This document shows positions 34,977 through 43,898 of a stretch of DNA of 64,000 bases, one piece after another. Made by a program: the position numbers and the translations under genes. Under the pieces are notes generated by a model. It saw nothing but the letters and a program-made list of their open reading frames with translations. It did no database searches and was not told the origin of the DNA. How positions within the stretch are numbered: position 1 is the stretch's first letter; each line of letters opens with the position of its first letter. The stretch lies in the NCBI GenBank assembly GCA_051208045.1, contig JBPJFY010000007.1, positions 124,001-188,000 on the forward strand, given 5' to 3'. The DNA is from LZORAL124-50-18 sp051208045. Lineage in GTDB: Bacteria; Pseudomonadota; Gammaproteobacteria; Pseudomonadales; Oleiphilaceae.

Positions 34977-35939
34977 ATGGCACTCACTCTGCAGCAGCGA
35001 CGGTTTCTTACCCGCACAGGTTTTTTCCTGCTGTTTCTGTTTGCGCCCGCGTTGGATCTTTTTCGGTTTGACCTCACCACCACCCAGTTTGTGGTGTTTG
35101 GTGCGCGGCTGTCCCTTGATCTCACGCCGGACTGGATCGGTCAGGCGTCGGCACTGGAAGCCGGTTTTCGCATCCTTACACGGTTTCTGATACCGCTGAT
35201 ACTGGTAATTGGTACCGGGCTCTACATTTTCTGGCGTTGGGGACGAATCTACTGTGGCTGGCTGTGCCCGCATTTTTCCGTGGTGGAAGCAATCAACGGA
35301 TTAATGTTAAAGGTGTTGGATCGCGTGACGCTCTGGGAGCCGGCCCGTCAGGAGCGGCCCTGGTACCTCAGAATGACGGGCGGCGTCATGGTGGTGTCGG
35401 TGAGCGCTTTTATCGCGTTTACCTGGGCGGTGGCGTTGTTGACGTATTTAATGCCGCCGCTTCCCCTGTATGAACAGATTGTGACGTTCACGGTTCCGTG
35501 GAAGCAGGGCATTTTTATTGGTGTGGCGACACTCGTGTTTACGGTTGACTTTGTGCTTGCCCGACACCTGTTTTGCCGCTACGGCTGTGCGGTAGGATTG
35601 TTTCAAAGCCTGTTGTGGATGATGAACACCAAAGCGGTGGTCGTGAGCTTTGATCGCCAGCGGGCCAGTTTGTGCAAAGATTGCGACAAGGACTGCGAAG
35701 ACGCTTGCCCCATGCGGCTTTCCGTACGGGGCTTCAAACGCGCAAAATTCACCTGTACACAATGTGCGCAGTGCATATCTGCCTGCCAACAGGTACAGAG
35801 GAATAATCCGGACGGCACGCTGCTGAATTGGACCCCCGGCGAACAAATCAAACAGGTGTCACTGATTCCCATGAAGGACGTGACATCAATCAAACCCAAA
35901 TCCCCCCAAACCCGCTACAGTGAAAACATCAACGAGTAA
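34977..35939 (+). CDS. CcoG/RdxA/NapH-like 4Fe-4S membrane protein
   Basis: A 320-residue inner-membrane protein with about five hydrophobic helices, CxxxCP motifs (YCGWLCPHFS at ~97 and FCRYGCAVG at ~200) and a C-terminal 2x[4Fe-4S] region (CKDCDKDCEDACP, then CTQCAQCISAC, ~233-270). CcoG reduces copper for oxidase assembly; NapH and NosR relatives move electrons from quinol. It lacks the C-terminal Ig-like domain of full CcoG (usually ~470 residues). Sitting between norB and norD, it probably serves NO reductase or denitrification electron flow. Not a second NosR: no FMN domain. Confidence 0.8.
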   Translation: MALTLQQRRFLTRTGFFLLFLFAPALDLFRFDLTTTQFVVFGARLSLDLTPDWIGQASALEAGFRILTRFLIPLILVIGTGLYIFWRWGRIYCGWLCPHFSVVEAINGLMLKVLDRVTLWEPARQERPWYLRMTGGVMVVSVSAFIAFTWAVALLTYLMPPLPLYEQIVTFTVPWKQGIFIGVATLVFTVDFVLARHLFCRYGCAVGLFQSLLWMMNTKAVVVSFDRQRASLCKDCDKDCEDACPMRLSVRGFKRAKFTCTQCAQCISACQQVQRNNPDGTLLNWTPGEQIKQVSLIPMKDVTSIKPKSPQTRYSENINE

Positions 35940-35982
35940 CCTTGAACCAGCAATCACGAACCAGTAAACGCAGGAGATTCCG

Positions 35983-37809
35983 ATGGAAGAGTGGGTGGGG
36001 CTGAAATGGCACCAGTACATAACGCGAAAAGCGTCTAAAGACCATCTGGACTGTTCCGTCTCCTTGGATGAAGTTGGCTTCCGTACCGGCGTGTTGTTCC
36101 GCGCGCTGGGTGGCCCACAGGGAATGCGGCTCCTCGCGGCGACGCCGCGCGCCTACAGCACCCGCCGCAACTGGCTGCAGAAAATTGCGGGTACCGGCAA
36201 AACGGCACAACTCGCCTGGCGGGACGAAGAAAGTGTGCGGCTACCTGAAAAAATTGCCCTTTTCGAGGACAGGCAGTTAAACGCAAAAATGTATGTGTGG
36301 CTCGCCGCGCTGGCCAGTGCACAGACAGATCCGTTTGCAAACTGGTTTGAGGATAATCAGCGATTATCTGCGCACGTAATTGATTCCTATCCGGGTATTG
36401 CAGGCTATTATCGCGCGCTGGTGGAGGCCTACCTTCTGTTACGTCCTGACATGGCCAAGCTGACGCCGGAAGAACAGGTGGTCGAACGCGCCATCCAGCA
36501 GGCACTGCGCTCACCGCAGGATAATGTGATATTGCCGGAGATATCGACGCCCCCTGAGCCTGTTTTGCTGTGGCTCTATCCTTCGACCGTGAAAACCGAT
36601 GCGGTAATTTCGTCGGAAGAGGGCGACGAAGGCATGATCATTCGTAGAGGCGCGGTGAAAAAGCACAAAAAGCGGAAAAAGGCCGAGCGCGTCGATAGTT
36701 ACGACCAGAATCAGGGCTTGATGGTGTTTCGACTGGAAAACCTGTTCAGCTGGTCGGAGTTTAAATCGGTTGACCGCGCGGGTGATGACACCAAGGAGGA
36801 TGAAGCCGAACAAGTGGCGGACGACCTGGATGTGCTCAGCCTCTCCCGTGAACGAAAAGCGGGCGCTTCTGCAATTCGTATGGATCTGGATTTACCGGGG
36901 GCTGAAAATGACGATCTTATCCTGGGGGATGGCATTCTTCTGCCGGAGTGGCATTACAAACAACAGCAACTGCAGCAGGATCATTGCTGCCTGCACCCCA
37001 TGATTGCCGACGATGCGGCACCGCTGGCGTTGCCAGATCGACTGCGCAAGGAAGCTCGGCGCGTGAAGAACCAGTTTATGTTTCTCAAGCCGGAGCGGAA
37101 CTGGATCAAAAACCTCGTTGATGGCGAAGAGCTGGTGACCGAGAACTGGATTGAGTTCATGACCGATGTGAATAATCGGGGCGCGCATGCGGATCAACGC
37201 ATTTTTATGAGTAAGCAACCGCTGGGGCGGTCACTTTCCTGTTTGATTCTGGCAGATCTTTCGCTCTCAACGGATGCCTGGATCAATAACGAACTTCAAG
37301 TGATTGATGTGATACGTGACAGCTTGATGCTGATGTCTGAGGCCTTGTCAGTGACCGGGGACCGGTTCTCCATTTATGGTTTTTCCTCACGCAAACGCAA
37401 CCATGTGCGTTTCCACATTCTGAAAAACTTTAATGAACGTTACACCGATCAGGTGCGTGGGCGTATTGAATCGCTTCGGCCCGGCTACTATACCCGGATG
37501 GGTGCTGCCATCCGGCAGGCCAGCAAGATACTGCATAGCGAGCAAACCAATCAAAAGGTATTGTTGCTGCTCTCTGACGGAAAACCAAATGATCTGGATC
37601 AGTATGAGGGGCGTTATGGGGTGGAGGACACCCGCCATGCCATTCTGGAAGCACGCAAAGCGGGAATAGAGCCGTTTTGCGTCACCATCGACAGCGAGGC
37701 GGAAGATTACCTTCCGCATTTGTTCGGCACCAATGGTTATGCCGTTATCCGCGACCCGGCGGAACTTTCCCGGCAATTGCCCACGTTGTATGTGAATCTT
37801 ACTCGTTAG
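35983..37809 (+). CDS. norD: NorD, VWA-domain NO reductase activation protein
   Basis: A 608-residue cytosolic protein. The C-terminal von Willebrand A domain (~415-605) carries the MIDAS motif ADLSLSTDAW (~418) and the SDGKPND segment (~535). The middle (~210-330) is charged and low in complexity, including HKKRKKAERVD and an acidic DDTKEDEAEQVADDLD block. It partners the AAA+ NorQ, whose gene is 15 kb upstream here. AGGAG precedes the ATG. A hairpin GCTCCTTG/CAAGGAGC at 37821-37854 follows. Confidence 0.93.
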   Translation: MEEWVGLKWHQYITRKASKDHLDCSVSLDEVGFRTGVLFRALGGPQGMRLLAATPRAYSTRRNWLQKIAGTGKTAQLAWRDEESVRLPEKIALFEDRQLNAKMYVWLAALASAQTDPFANWFEDNQRLSAHVIDSYPGIAGYYRALVEAYLLLRPDMAKLTPEEQVVERAIQQALRSPQDNVILPEISTPPEPVLLWLYPSTVKTDAVISSEEGDEGMIIRRGAVKKHKKRKKAERVDSYDQNQGLMVFRLENLFSWSEFKSVDRAGDDTKEDEAEQVADDLDVLSLSRERKAGASAIRMDLDLPGAENDDLILGDGILLPEWHYKQQQLQQDHCCLHPMIADDAAPLALPDRLRKEARRVKNQFMFLKPERNWIKNLVDGEELVTENWIEFMTDVNNRGAHADQRIFMSKQPLGRSLSCLILADLSLSTDAWINNELQVIDVIRDSLMLMSEALSVTGDRFSIYGFSSRKRNHVRFHILKNFNERYTDQVRGRIESLRPGYYTRMGAAIRQASKILHSEQTNQKVLLLLSDGKPNDLDQYEGRYGVEDTRHAILEARKAGIEPFCVTIDSEAEDYLPHLFGTNGYAVIRDPAELSRQLPTLYVNLTR

Positions 37810-37956
37810 AGGTGAAGATTGCTCCTTGCCATAAATGCACGATGATCAAGGAGCGTGGCGGGTGTCGGGGCATACGCATTGGGTCTTTTTAGCGTTTCTT
37901 TTTCTGAATTTTTTAGTAATCTAGAGTCACAAGTCACTATTTGGGTGTTGCTGGTC

Positions 37957-38508
37957 ATGTTGGCGTTAAAAAACACACACGTATTTACGTCCGGTGAATA
38001 TTTGAAACTGTTCGAGAGTAACATTCTCGATAAAAATAGCCGTACTGAGCTTATTGATGGGGAGATTATTCAATTGGCGCCTTTAGGGTTCAAGCATGCA
38101 AAAACTCAAAAGCAATTGGCCGCTTTCATCGCTCAGGCTTTAAACTCCGATGATGTATATACCACGGGTTCAACGACGGCGGATGCTAACTCCATGCCTG
38201 AACCCGACATTTTCGTGTTGAAGCCGGGTGTCCAAGTGGAAAACAACTACCCACACCTCTCTCAAATTTCGATGGTCGTTGAAGTGGCGGATAGCACATT
38301 GAACACGGACCTGATTAACGATGGGACCGGCAAGCTTGCAAAATATGCGCAGTGCCATGTGGAGTTGGTTTGGGTGGTCGATGTTGAAAAAAAAGCAATA
38401 CACCAGTTTACTGATCCACGAAATGGGTATTACACGACGATGAAACGGCTGGATAAATCCATCGAACTGAACACCTCTGTGGGTGATTTGGACGAGCTGA
38501 TTGCGTAG
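37957..38508 (+). CDS. Uma2 family (DUF820) endonuclease-like protein
   Basis: A 183-residue PD-(D/E)XK-like protein of the Uma2 group. FTSGEYLKLFESNIL and RTELIDGEIIQLAPLGFKHA form the N-terminal half; MPEPDIFVLKPG and MVVEVADSTLNTDL hold the PD and EV-type catalytic residues; KLAKYAQCHVELVWVVD follows. These are common in mobile or transferred DNA. The longer frame from 37855 adds an unlikely hydrophobic lead; I chose the ATG at 37957, with only weak support from a ribosome site. Function unproven. Confidence 0.8.
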   Translation: MLALKNTHVFTSGEYLKLFESNILDKNSRTELIDGEIIQLAPLGFKHAKTQKQLAAFIAQALNSDDVYTTGSTTADANSMPEPDIFVLKPGVQVENNYPHLSQISMVVEVADSTLNTDLINDGTGKLAKYAQCHVELVWVVDVEKKAIHQFTDPRNGYYTTMKRLDKSIELNTSVGDLDELIA

Positions 38509-38602
38509 ATCTCAAGTGTACAGTTCAAATGCCGCAATCGGTGTGGCCTGATGGAAGCGCATTTGCCAACCATCGACAGTTTTCACCCAAAGAGAGGCGC
38601 GT

Positions 38603-39424
38603 TTAGCGCACCGGTGGCGCGACACCCTTCAGCAGCCCAATCCAGTCCTCCAGTCGCTCGCTGGCGTGTGTCTTCTGATCTTCTGACAGTGTTGGCAGCA
38701 GCTGCTGCATCATTGTGTCGTATTCTGACGACTGTTGATCCACCCAGCGCTGATACTCGGGCGTTTGCAGGCGTGTGGGGTCGGCAAAGGCGCTGGCCAG
38801 AGCGGTTCGGTTATTCTGTTGGATATGCGTGAGAAAAGCCACGCGCCATTGGCGGCTGTTGGCCACGCGAAGTTCGAATTCACCTGCCTGCCACTGGGTG
38901 TGTTGATGGACAAGCGCGACCTGTTGATCCGTCAGGTCACCAAACCAGTCCTCAAGCTTCTCAATGCGGTCGTGCACCTTGTTCTTCTGGCTTGTTGATT
39001 CCTCATACCATTCGTCATAGTGGCTTTCCACGTAGGACTCATAAGCATCTGCGTTCGCTTCATTGAGGGACAAGAGAAAATCAGAGAGCGCTTGCCAAGA
39101 TGCGGTCATGAGTTGTCGACCAATGACTTTGGATTCTTCACGAAACTGCACAGCTGCTTCGTAGTGCTGGCCTGCTCGCCACTGCTGATCGATGGCTTCC
39201 AATTTGTCCACCGTAAGAGGAATACCCTCCGCTCTGATCCATTCCCGTATTGCCACTGCGGCGGGAGCCATGGCGTCTTCCTGTTCACCGGAAAGATCCA
39301 GCATTCGATCTGCCTGCCACACAAGCAACTGGTCGAGTCGTTCGAAAACAAAGTTAAAACCAAAGCAGCCGCTCAGCAGAACCGAGAGCGTTAGGACCGT
39401 GGTGAATTGTGCTGTTCGTTTCAT
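38603..39424 (-). CDS. DUF6279 family lipoprotein
   Basis: A 273-residue predicted lipoprotein with lipobox VLLSGC (Cys20). The body is strongly helical and rich in Gln, Glu, Trp and Asp, with LDLSGEQEDAM near the start and SERLEDWIGLLKGV at the end, the pattern of DUF6279 proteins of gammaproteobacteria. Role unknown. It stands alone between the Uma2 gene (convergent) and yciI (divergent). Confidence 0.8.
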   Translation of the reverse strand: MKRTAQFTTVLTLSVLLSGCFGFNFVFERLDQLLVWQADRMLDLSGEQEDAMAPAAVAIREWIRAEGIPLTVDKLEAIDQQWRAGQHYEAAVQFREESKVIGRQLMTASWQALSDFLLSLNEANADAYESYVESHYDEWYEESTSQKNKVHDRIEKLEDWFGDLTDQQVALVHQHTQWQAGEFELRVANSRQWRVAFLTHIQQNNRTALASAFADPTRLQTPEYQRWVDQQSSEYDTMMQQLLPTLSEDQKTHASERLEDWIGLLKGVAPPVR

Positions 39425-39602
39425 AGGTAGCCGTTTTTGTGTAAATGTGGAAACAACCGTCGATCAACATGCCGTTCAGCCGTTGGTTAAATCATAACCG
39501 AGCTGGCGTTTGCGATGAATTACCAAAAATTTAGTGAGGCTTTAAAATGCTATGATCAAGGCATAGTCTATAGGCAAGGGCAGCAAGCGTAGGAGCAATA
39601 TC

Positions 39603-39899
39603 ATGCAGCATTTCCTCTACCAATTACACCTGGTACGGCAAGACCTGCTGGACACCAGGCCGACGAATGAAGAAGCACAGGTGATTCAGGATCACTTTGA
39701 CTATCTTCGAGAGCACCACACTGCAGGCACGGTGCTGCTGGCCGGGCGCACGGATACGTCGGGCCTTGACACATTTGGGGTGGTGGTGATTCAGTGTGAA
39801 GATGAAACTCAGGCCAGCGAAATCGTGCGAGCTGATCCCGCAGTGGCCAGGCAGGTGATGACCGCGAACCTGTTTCCCTTTCGTCTGGCCTTGTTCTAA
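39603..39899 (+). CDS. YciI family protein
   Basis: A 98-residue small alpha/beta protein of the YciI/YCII fold (ferredoxin-like dimer). TRPTNEEAQVIQDHFDYL, GTVLLAGRTDT and IVRADPAVARQVMTANLFPFRLALF follow the family, with the conserved His-Asp pair in DHFDYL. Enzymatic role uncertain. It is monocistronic and convergent with the hemerythrin gene. Confidence 0.85.
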   Translation: MQHFLYQLHLVRQDLLDTRPTNEEAQVIQDHFDYLREHHTAGTVLLAGRTDTSGLDTFGVVVIQCEDETQASEIVRADPAVARQVMTANLFPFRLALF

Positions 39900-39920
39900 A
39901 CGCTTACCGCAGGGCGTTGT

Positions 39921-40487
39921 TTATTTCACGCCCTTTTTAATCAGGTAACCGCTGTACTCCTGATCCGAACCGTTGATGTGGCTGATCAGCCAGTTTTTGA
40001 GAAACTGTGCCAGCTCCACGATGGTTTTTTCATCGTCTCGCTCATAGGCTACCACCATTTCTTTCACCTTTTCGGTCATTTTCTGGTGTTCTTGACGATG
40101 TGATTCAAAATCCGGGAAGCCGTTTTCTTCCATCAACGTTTCTTCCCGTTTGAAATGGTATTCTGTGTAATCCACCAGTTCTTTCAGCGCTTGCCGCTCG
40201 AAATCTTCGCCGGTGTAATAGAGGGCTGAATTCTGCAGATTGTTGATCAGGTTCAGCAGCTTTTTATGGTCTCGATCGATGGACTCAATACCCACACTGT
40301 ACTCATCTTTCCAGGTGACAAAGTCGCTTTCGGTCAATTTTTTATTCAGTGCCACCACCACGACCAGAATCACCACGAAAACCCACGGCAGCGGGTGACT
40401 GAATCCAAGCGTAAAGGTCAGCAAAATGGCCGAGATGAGCACGAGAAATGTCAGCGCCAAAGCAAACGCACGTAACTTACCGTTCAT
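39921..40487 (-). CDS. Membrane-anchored bacteriohemerythrin
   Basis: A 188-residue protein with two N-terminal transmembrane helices (AFALALTFLVLISAILLTF and LPWVFVVILVVVVAL, ~8-50) and a C-terminal hemerythrin domain (~60-180). The di-iron ligands are visible: IDRDHKK, EYHFKREE, HRQEH and HINGSDQEY. It would bind O2 or possibly NO at the membrane. A degenerate FNR-like site (TTGGT-TTAG-ATCAA) lies about 84 bases upstream at 40571-40584. Confidence 0.9.
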   Translation of the reverse strand: MNGKLRAFALALTFLVLISAILLTFTLGFSHPLPWVFVVILVVVVALNKKLTESDFVTWKDEYSVGIESIDRDHKKLLNLINNLQNSALYYTGEDFERQALKELVDYTEYHFKREETLMEENGFPDFESHRQEHQKMTEKVKEMVVAYERDDEKTIVELAQFLKNWLISHINGSDQEYSGYLIKKGVK

Positions 40488-40570
40488 GGGTCACTCCTTA
40501 GTGAATAACGATCAAGCGCCAATGGGAACAAGCGCCTGTGCTATTATGCCGGGCACGGGCCGGTTGAGAC

Positions 40571-40584
40571 TTGGTTTAGATCAA
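40571..40584 (-). promoter_or_regulatory. Weak FNR/DNR-like site upstream of the hemerythrin gene
   Basis: TTGGT-TTAG-ATCAA keeps one perfect half-site and a changed second half. It lies 84-97 bases upstream of the hemerythrin start. One mismatch in a critical position makes binding doubtful. Confidence 0.3.
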
Positions 40585-40714
40585 GTGCAATGCGTTTATT
40601 TGGATTGATGTGCAATTAATGCCTGAGCGATGAGCGGGAAATAGGGCTGGTATCCCCGAATGATCATTCTATAATGGACGCAAAGCGCGATAGGGCGTAA
40701 AGAAGGAGAGAGCA

Positions 40715-41098
40715 ATGTTTTTGGATAAACTGGCGGCGAATTTTGCACAGGCAAGCCGCGTGGAATCAGAAGCGCTGATTGCGCTGGCGGTCACAACGTA
40801 TTTGATAGACGGTAAAATCGCCGAAGCGGAGCAGGCCCACTTTGATGAATTGGTCGAGTCCTTACCCTGGGGAGAGGGCACGTCGAAAGATTCCGTGGTG
40901 GCCAATTTACGCAATGAAGTCGGCCGGGCCATTGATGCGGGCGGCGTTGACAGCGTGTTGGACAAATACTGCCCGGCATTGGCGGGCAATGGTGATGTGC
41001 TGGCAGTGATTGATGAACTCATCGTTGCAGATGGCCGTATTGCCGATAAGGAATCCAGTCTGTTGGACGCGATCAAGCAGAGAATTCTCGGGGACTGA
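40715..41098 (+). CDS. TerB-like helical protein
   Basis: A 127-residue all-helical soluble protein resembling TerB/COG4103-type proteins: ALIALAVTTYLIDGKIAEAEQAHFDEL at the start and VIDELIVADGRIADKESSLLDAI at the end form two related helix-acidic-loop-helix units (the DGKIAEAE and DGRIADKE blocks), which in TerB bind metal. Role unknown. AGGAGAGAG precedes the ATG. mtnB starts 23 bases after its stop. Confidence 0.7.
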   Translation: MFLDKLAANFAQASRVESEALIALAVTTYLIDGKIAEAEQAHFDELVESLPWGEGTSKDSVVANLRNEVGRAIDAGGVDSVLDKYCPALAGNGDVLAVIDELIVADGRIADKESSLLDAIKQRILGD

Positions 41099-41120
41099 CC
41101 CCGTACAGGAGCCAGAAAAC

Positions 41121-41753
41121 GTGTTTGATGTGAGTTTATTTGCCAAGCGCGCTCAGGAGATTGTTGCTGCGGGAAAGTTTTTATACGCCCGAGGATGGTC
41201 TCCTGCTACCAGCAGCAATTATTCTGCACGGCTGGACGACGCTCATGCGGCCATCACCGTATCAGGCCGACACAAGGGCGAGCTGAATGTCGACGACATC
41301 ATGGTGGTGAATCTGGCGGGGGAGGCGGTGCTGAGCAATCAACGTTCCTCGGCGGAAACCCTGTTGCACACCTACCTCTATCAGGCCAAACCAGCGGTGG
41401 GCGCGGTGCTGCATACGCACTCTCTGGCGGCGACGGTACTGACCCGACACCTCACGGGTAAGTCGGCATTGGTGTTTAATGATTATGAACTTCAAAAGGC
41501 GTTCAGCGGCCAGGTGACGCACGAGCATAGCCTGACGATACCGATATTTGAAAACACTCAGGACATAGATGCACTGGCTCAGGAGGCGGATGCCTATCTG
41601 CAGGCGCATCCGGAGGCACCGGGCTATCTGATTCGCGGGCATGGGCTCTATACCTGGGGCGAAACAATGGCGGTGTGTTTGCGACATATCGAAGCCATGG
41701 AATTTTTATTGGCCTGTGAGCTGGAAATGTGCCGACTCGGGCACTCACGCTGA
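41121..41753 (+). CDS. mtnB: MtnB, methylthioribulose-1-phosphate dehydratase
   Basis: A 210-residue class II aldolase-fold enzyme of methionine salvage, dehydrating 5-methylthioribulose-1-phosphate to the diketo intermediate. GWSPATSSNYSARL at ~26-39, SSAETLLHTYLY, the zinc HTHS motif (VLHTHSLAA, ~95) and LIRGHGLYTWG (~170) are characteristic. The GTG at 41121 (VFDVSLFAKRA) with AGGAG nine bases upstream is the start; the much longer open frame from 41010 overlaps the previous gene. mtnD and mtnC follow. Confidence 0.93.
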   Translation: MFDVSLFAKRAQEIVAAGKFLYARGWSPATSSNYSARLDDAHAAITVSGRHKGELNVDDIMVVNLAGEAVLSNQRSSAETLLHTYLYQAKPAVGAVLHTHSLAATVLTRHLTGKSALVFNDYELQKAFSGQVTHEHSLTIPIFENTQDIDALAQEADAYLQAHPEAPGYLIRGHGLYTWGETMAVCLRHIEAMEFLLACELEMCRLGHSR

Positions 41754-41786
41754 CATTCAGATGGCCTGCACTACTGGGAAATTACG

Positions 41787-42353
41787 ATGACGACACTACG
41801 AATATACGCGGAAAGTGACCCGACGACGCCTGAATTGGTGACGGACGAAAGTACGGAGATTGCCACGATCTTGAACGAGAAAGGCGTGCGCTTTGAACAC
41901 TGGCCTTTGCAGGACATTCCCGCTGGTGCGGACCAGGCGGCGATTTTATCCGCCTACGCACAGGACGTCGCGCGACTGAAAGAAGAAAACGGCTTCACCA
42001 CGGCAGACGTGGTAAGTTTGACGCCTGAGCATCCGGAGAAATCCGCTTTCCGAAAGAAATTTCTGGATGAGCATCGACACGTAGAAGACGAAGTGCGCTT
42101 TTTTGTCGCCGGGCAGGGGCTGTTTTATCTCCATCTCGAAGGCAAGGTGATGATTGTACTTTGTCAGGCCGGTGATTTGATCAGCGTACCTGATGGCACG
42201 CGTCATTGGTTTGACATGGGGCCAGAGCCCAAATTTACCTGTATTCGACTGTTCTCGAACCCCGAGGGCTGGGTGGCAGATTTCACCGGGGATGAGATTG
42301 CCGGGAAGTTCCCGCGTTATGAAACCCTGGTAGCAGACCGGGTAAACCCATGA
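41787..42353 (+). CDS. mtnD: MtnD, acireductone dioxygenase
   Basis: A 188-residue cupin enzyme of methionine salvage that cleaves acireductone with O2 to methylthio-oxobutyrate (Fe form) or an off-pathway product (Ni form). The metal motif HRHVEDEVRFF (two His and Glu, ~93-103) and the second His in PDGTRHWFDMG (~138) are intact. It ends four bases into mtnC (ATGA), so the pair is coupled. Confidence 0.95.
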   Translation: MTTLRIYAESDPTTPELVTDESTEIATILNEKGVRFEHWPLQDIPAGADQAAILSAYAQDVARLKEENGFTTADVVSLTPEHPEKSAFRKKFLDEHRHVEDEVRFFVAGQGLFYLHLEGKVMIVLCQAGDLISVPDGTRHWFDMGPEPKFTCIRLFSNPEGWVADFTGDEIAGKFPRYETLVADRVNP

Positions 42354-43045
42354 CCGTAAAAATCATTCTGACGGATATTGAAGGCACCACCAGTGCCATC
42401 TCCTTTGTGCATGATGTGTTGTTTCCATATGCAGCACGGCACATGGCCTCATTTGTGCAGTCACACGCCGAAGACGATGCGGTTTCTGAGCAACTGGATG
42501 CAGTGGCGCAGGAAAGTGGCCGGGATAGAGACGATGTAAAAGCGCTGATCATTCAGCTTCTGGAGTGGATTGAGGAAGACAGGAAAATTACACCCCTCAA
42601 AGCGCTGCAAGGCATGATCTGGAAGCAGGGCTTTGAGGAGGGCGCATTTACCGGGCATGTGTATCAGGATGCAGAGGAGAATCTGCGACGCTGGCACGAA
42701 AAAGGCTTCACCCTGTATATCTATTCATCCGGCTCGGTAGAGGCACAAAAACTGATGTTCGGGCATTCGGACTTCGGCAATCTGACGCCTTTGTTTTCCG
42801 GGTATTTTGATACCCAGGTAGGGGGTAAAAAAGAAGTGCAGTCCTATCAGAATATTGTCACCGCGCTCGGCGTGGACGCCGGCAGCATTCTGTTTTTGTC
42901 CGATGTACTGGCGGAGCTGGATGCCGCGCAGGCGGCGGGACTGCAAACCGCACATTTGGTGCGTGGTGAGCAATCCAGCGAGACCAGCGCGGCACACCCG
43001 GTCGCGCGTGATTTCAACGAGGTCTCAAGCCAGGCCGGGCTATAA
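42350..43045 (+). CDS. mtnC: MtnC, enolase-phosphatase E1
   Basis: A 231-residue HAD-superfamily enzyme converting the diketo compound to acireductone by enolisation and dephosphorylation. The nucleophile motif is ILTDIEGTTSAISFVHDVLFPYA (DIEGT form typical of E1), with YIYSSGS as motif II (~125) and ILFLSDVLAELDAA as motif IV. mtnB-mtnD-mtnC are together; mtnA, mtnN/mtnP and the transaminase are elsewhere. Confidence 0.95.
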   Translation: MTVKIILTDIEGTTSAISFVHDVLFPYAARHMASFVQSHAEDDAVSEQLDAVAQESGRDRDDVKALIIQLLEWIEEDRKITPLKALQGMIWKQGFEEGAFTGHVYQDAEENLRRWHEKGFTLYIYSSGSVEAQKLMFGHSDFGNLTPLFSGYFDTQVGGKKEVQSYQNIVTALGVDAGSILFLSDVLAELDAAQAAGLQTAHLVRGEQSSETSAAHPVARDFNEVSSQAGL

Positions 43046-43086
43046 GCCTGGCTTCTGTTAGCGCGGCAGAGCGCAGGCTCAAGGGT

Positions 43087-43150
43087 GAGTGCAAACTTTA
43101 GCGAGTGCAAACGATCGTGAGTGCAAATAATCGTGAGTACAAATAATGGC
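43087..43150 (+). repeat. Four 16-bp tandem repeats running into the FHA gene start
   Basis: Units start at 43087, 43103, 43119 and 43135, each GAGTGCAAA or GAGTACAAA followed by seven variable bases (ACGATCGT, ATAATCGT and so on). The last unit contains the ATG at 43146. There is no normal Shine-Dalgarno in this leader. Confidence 0.8.
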
Positions 43151-43898
43151 GTACTTGATTGATCAAAAAAACGGTGACCCGATCGCCCTGGAGCCGCTTA
43201 CGCTGATTGGGCGGCGTGGGCGAGAAGCGTTGATCAAGCTCTCTGCACCGGAATCGTCGAAATTGCACAGTGTGATTGAATGGCAAAATGATCGATGGAC
43301 CATTACAGACTACAGCCGTAATGGCACCTGGGTGGATGGACAACGGCTCCCCCTCAATGCGCCCTGTTATCTGAGTGAAGGGCAGAGTATTTGTTTTGCG
43401 GGCAGTCGGGAACAGGTGTTTGAGGTGCGGGACCTGTCGCCTCCCGCCTGGTGCCAGGACCCTTCCTGGGCGCCCACTGTGCCGCATTTGCCTCTGATAC
43501 AATCTGTTGAGGATGTGGCTTTGGAGTTCCATGTGAGTGCGGATGAAGAATCGACGCAGCTGCTACTGCATGCGAATGATTCAGTCATCGACCTGAAGGT
43601 GCGCAGTCACCACTATCTGACACTGAATCTTGCACGCCAACGCGCGGATGATGCTCGGTTGGCGCGAACACCGGCTGTGCAAGGCTGGGTGCCGGCAGAA
43701 GTGATCAGCCAGTCGCTGGGCCTGGATTTGTGTCACTTTAACATTCTGGTGCATCGGGCGCGCAAGCAGTTCAGCGATCACATCAACAGCATGGTGCCGG
43801 ATGTGCTGTTTGAGCGCCAGGGCGGCAAGATTCGTCTGGCCACGCCGAAGGTCGAGATTCATAAGGCCGGGCAGCTGGAATACATTTATACACCCTAA
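43146..43898 (+). CDS. FHA-domain protein
   Basis: A 250-residue soluble protein. Residues ~10-95 are a forkhead-associated domain (LIGRRGREALIKLS, SSKLHSVIEWQNDRWTITDYSRNGTW split as SRNGTWVDGQRL), which binds phosphothreonine. The C-terminal ~100 residues resemble an OmpR/SARP-like winged helix (HHYLTLNLARQRADDARL, GWVPAEVISQSLGLD, VHRARKQFSDHI). Near a Ser/Thr kinase gene on the opposite strand, so it may read phosphorylated targets or act as a transcription factor. The leader is made of 16-bp repeats. Confidence 0.8.
   Translation: MAYLIDQKNGDPIALEPLTLIGRRGREALIKLSAPESSKLHSVIEWQNDRWTITDYSRNGTWVDGQRLPLNAPCYLSEGQSICFAGSREQVFEVRDLSPPAWCQDPSWAPTVPHLPLIQSVEDVALEFHVSADEESTQLLLHANDSVIDLKVRSHHYLTLNLARQRADDARLARTPAVQGWVPAEVISQSLGLDLCHFNILVHRARKQFSDHINSMVPDVLFERQGGKIRLATPKVEIHKAGQLEYIYTP

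Noticed and set aside
37821..37854. Hairpin GCTCCTTG/CAAGGAGC after norD as a terminator
   Set aside because: The stem is perfect but the loop is long and there is no T tract, so I mention it only under norD.
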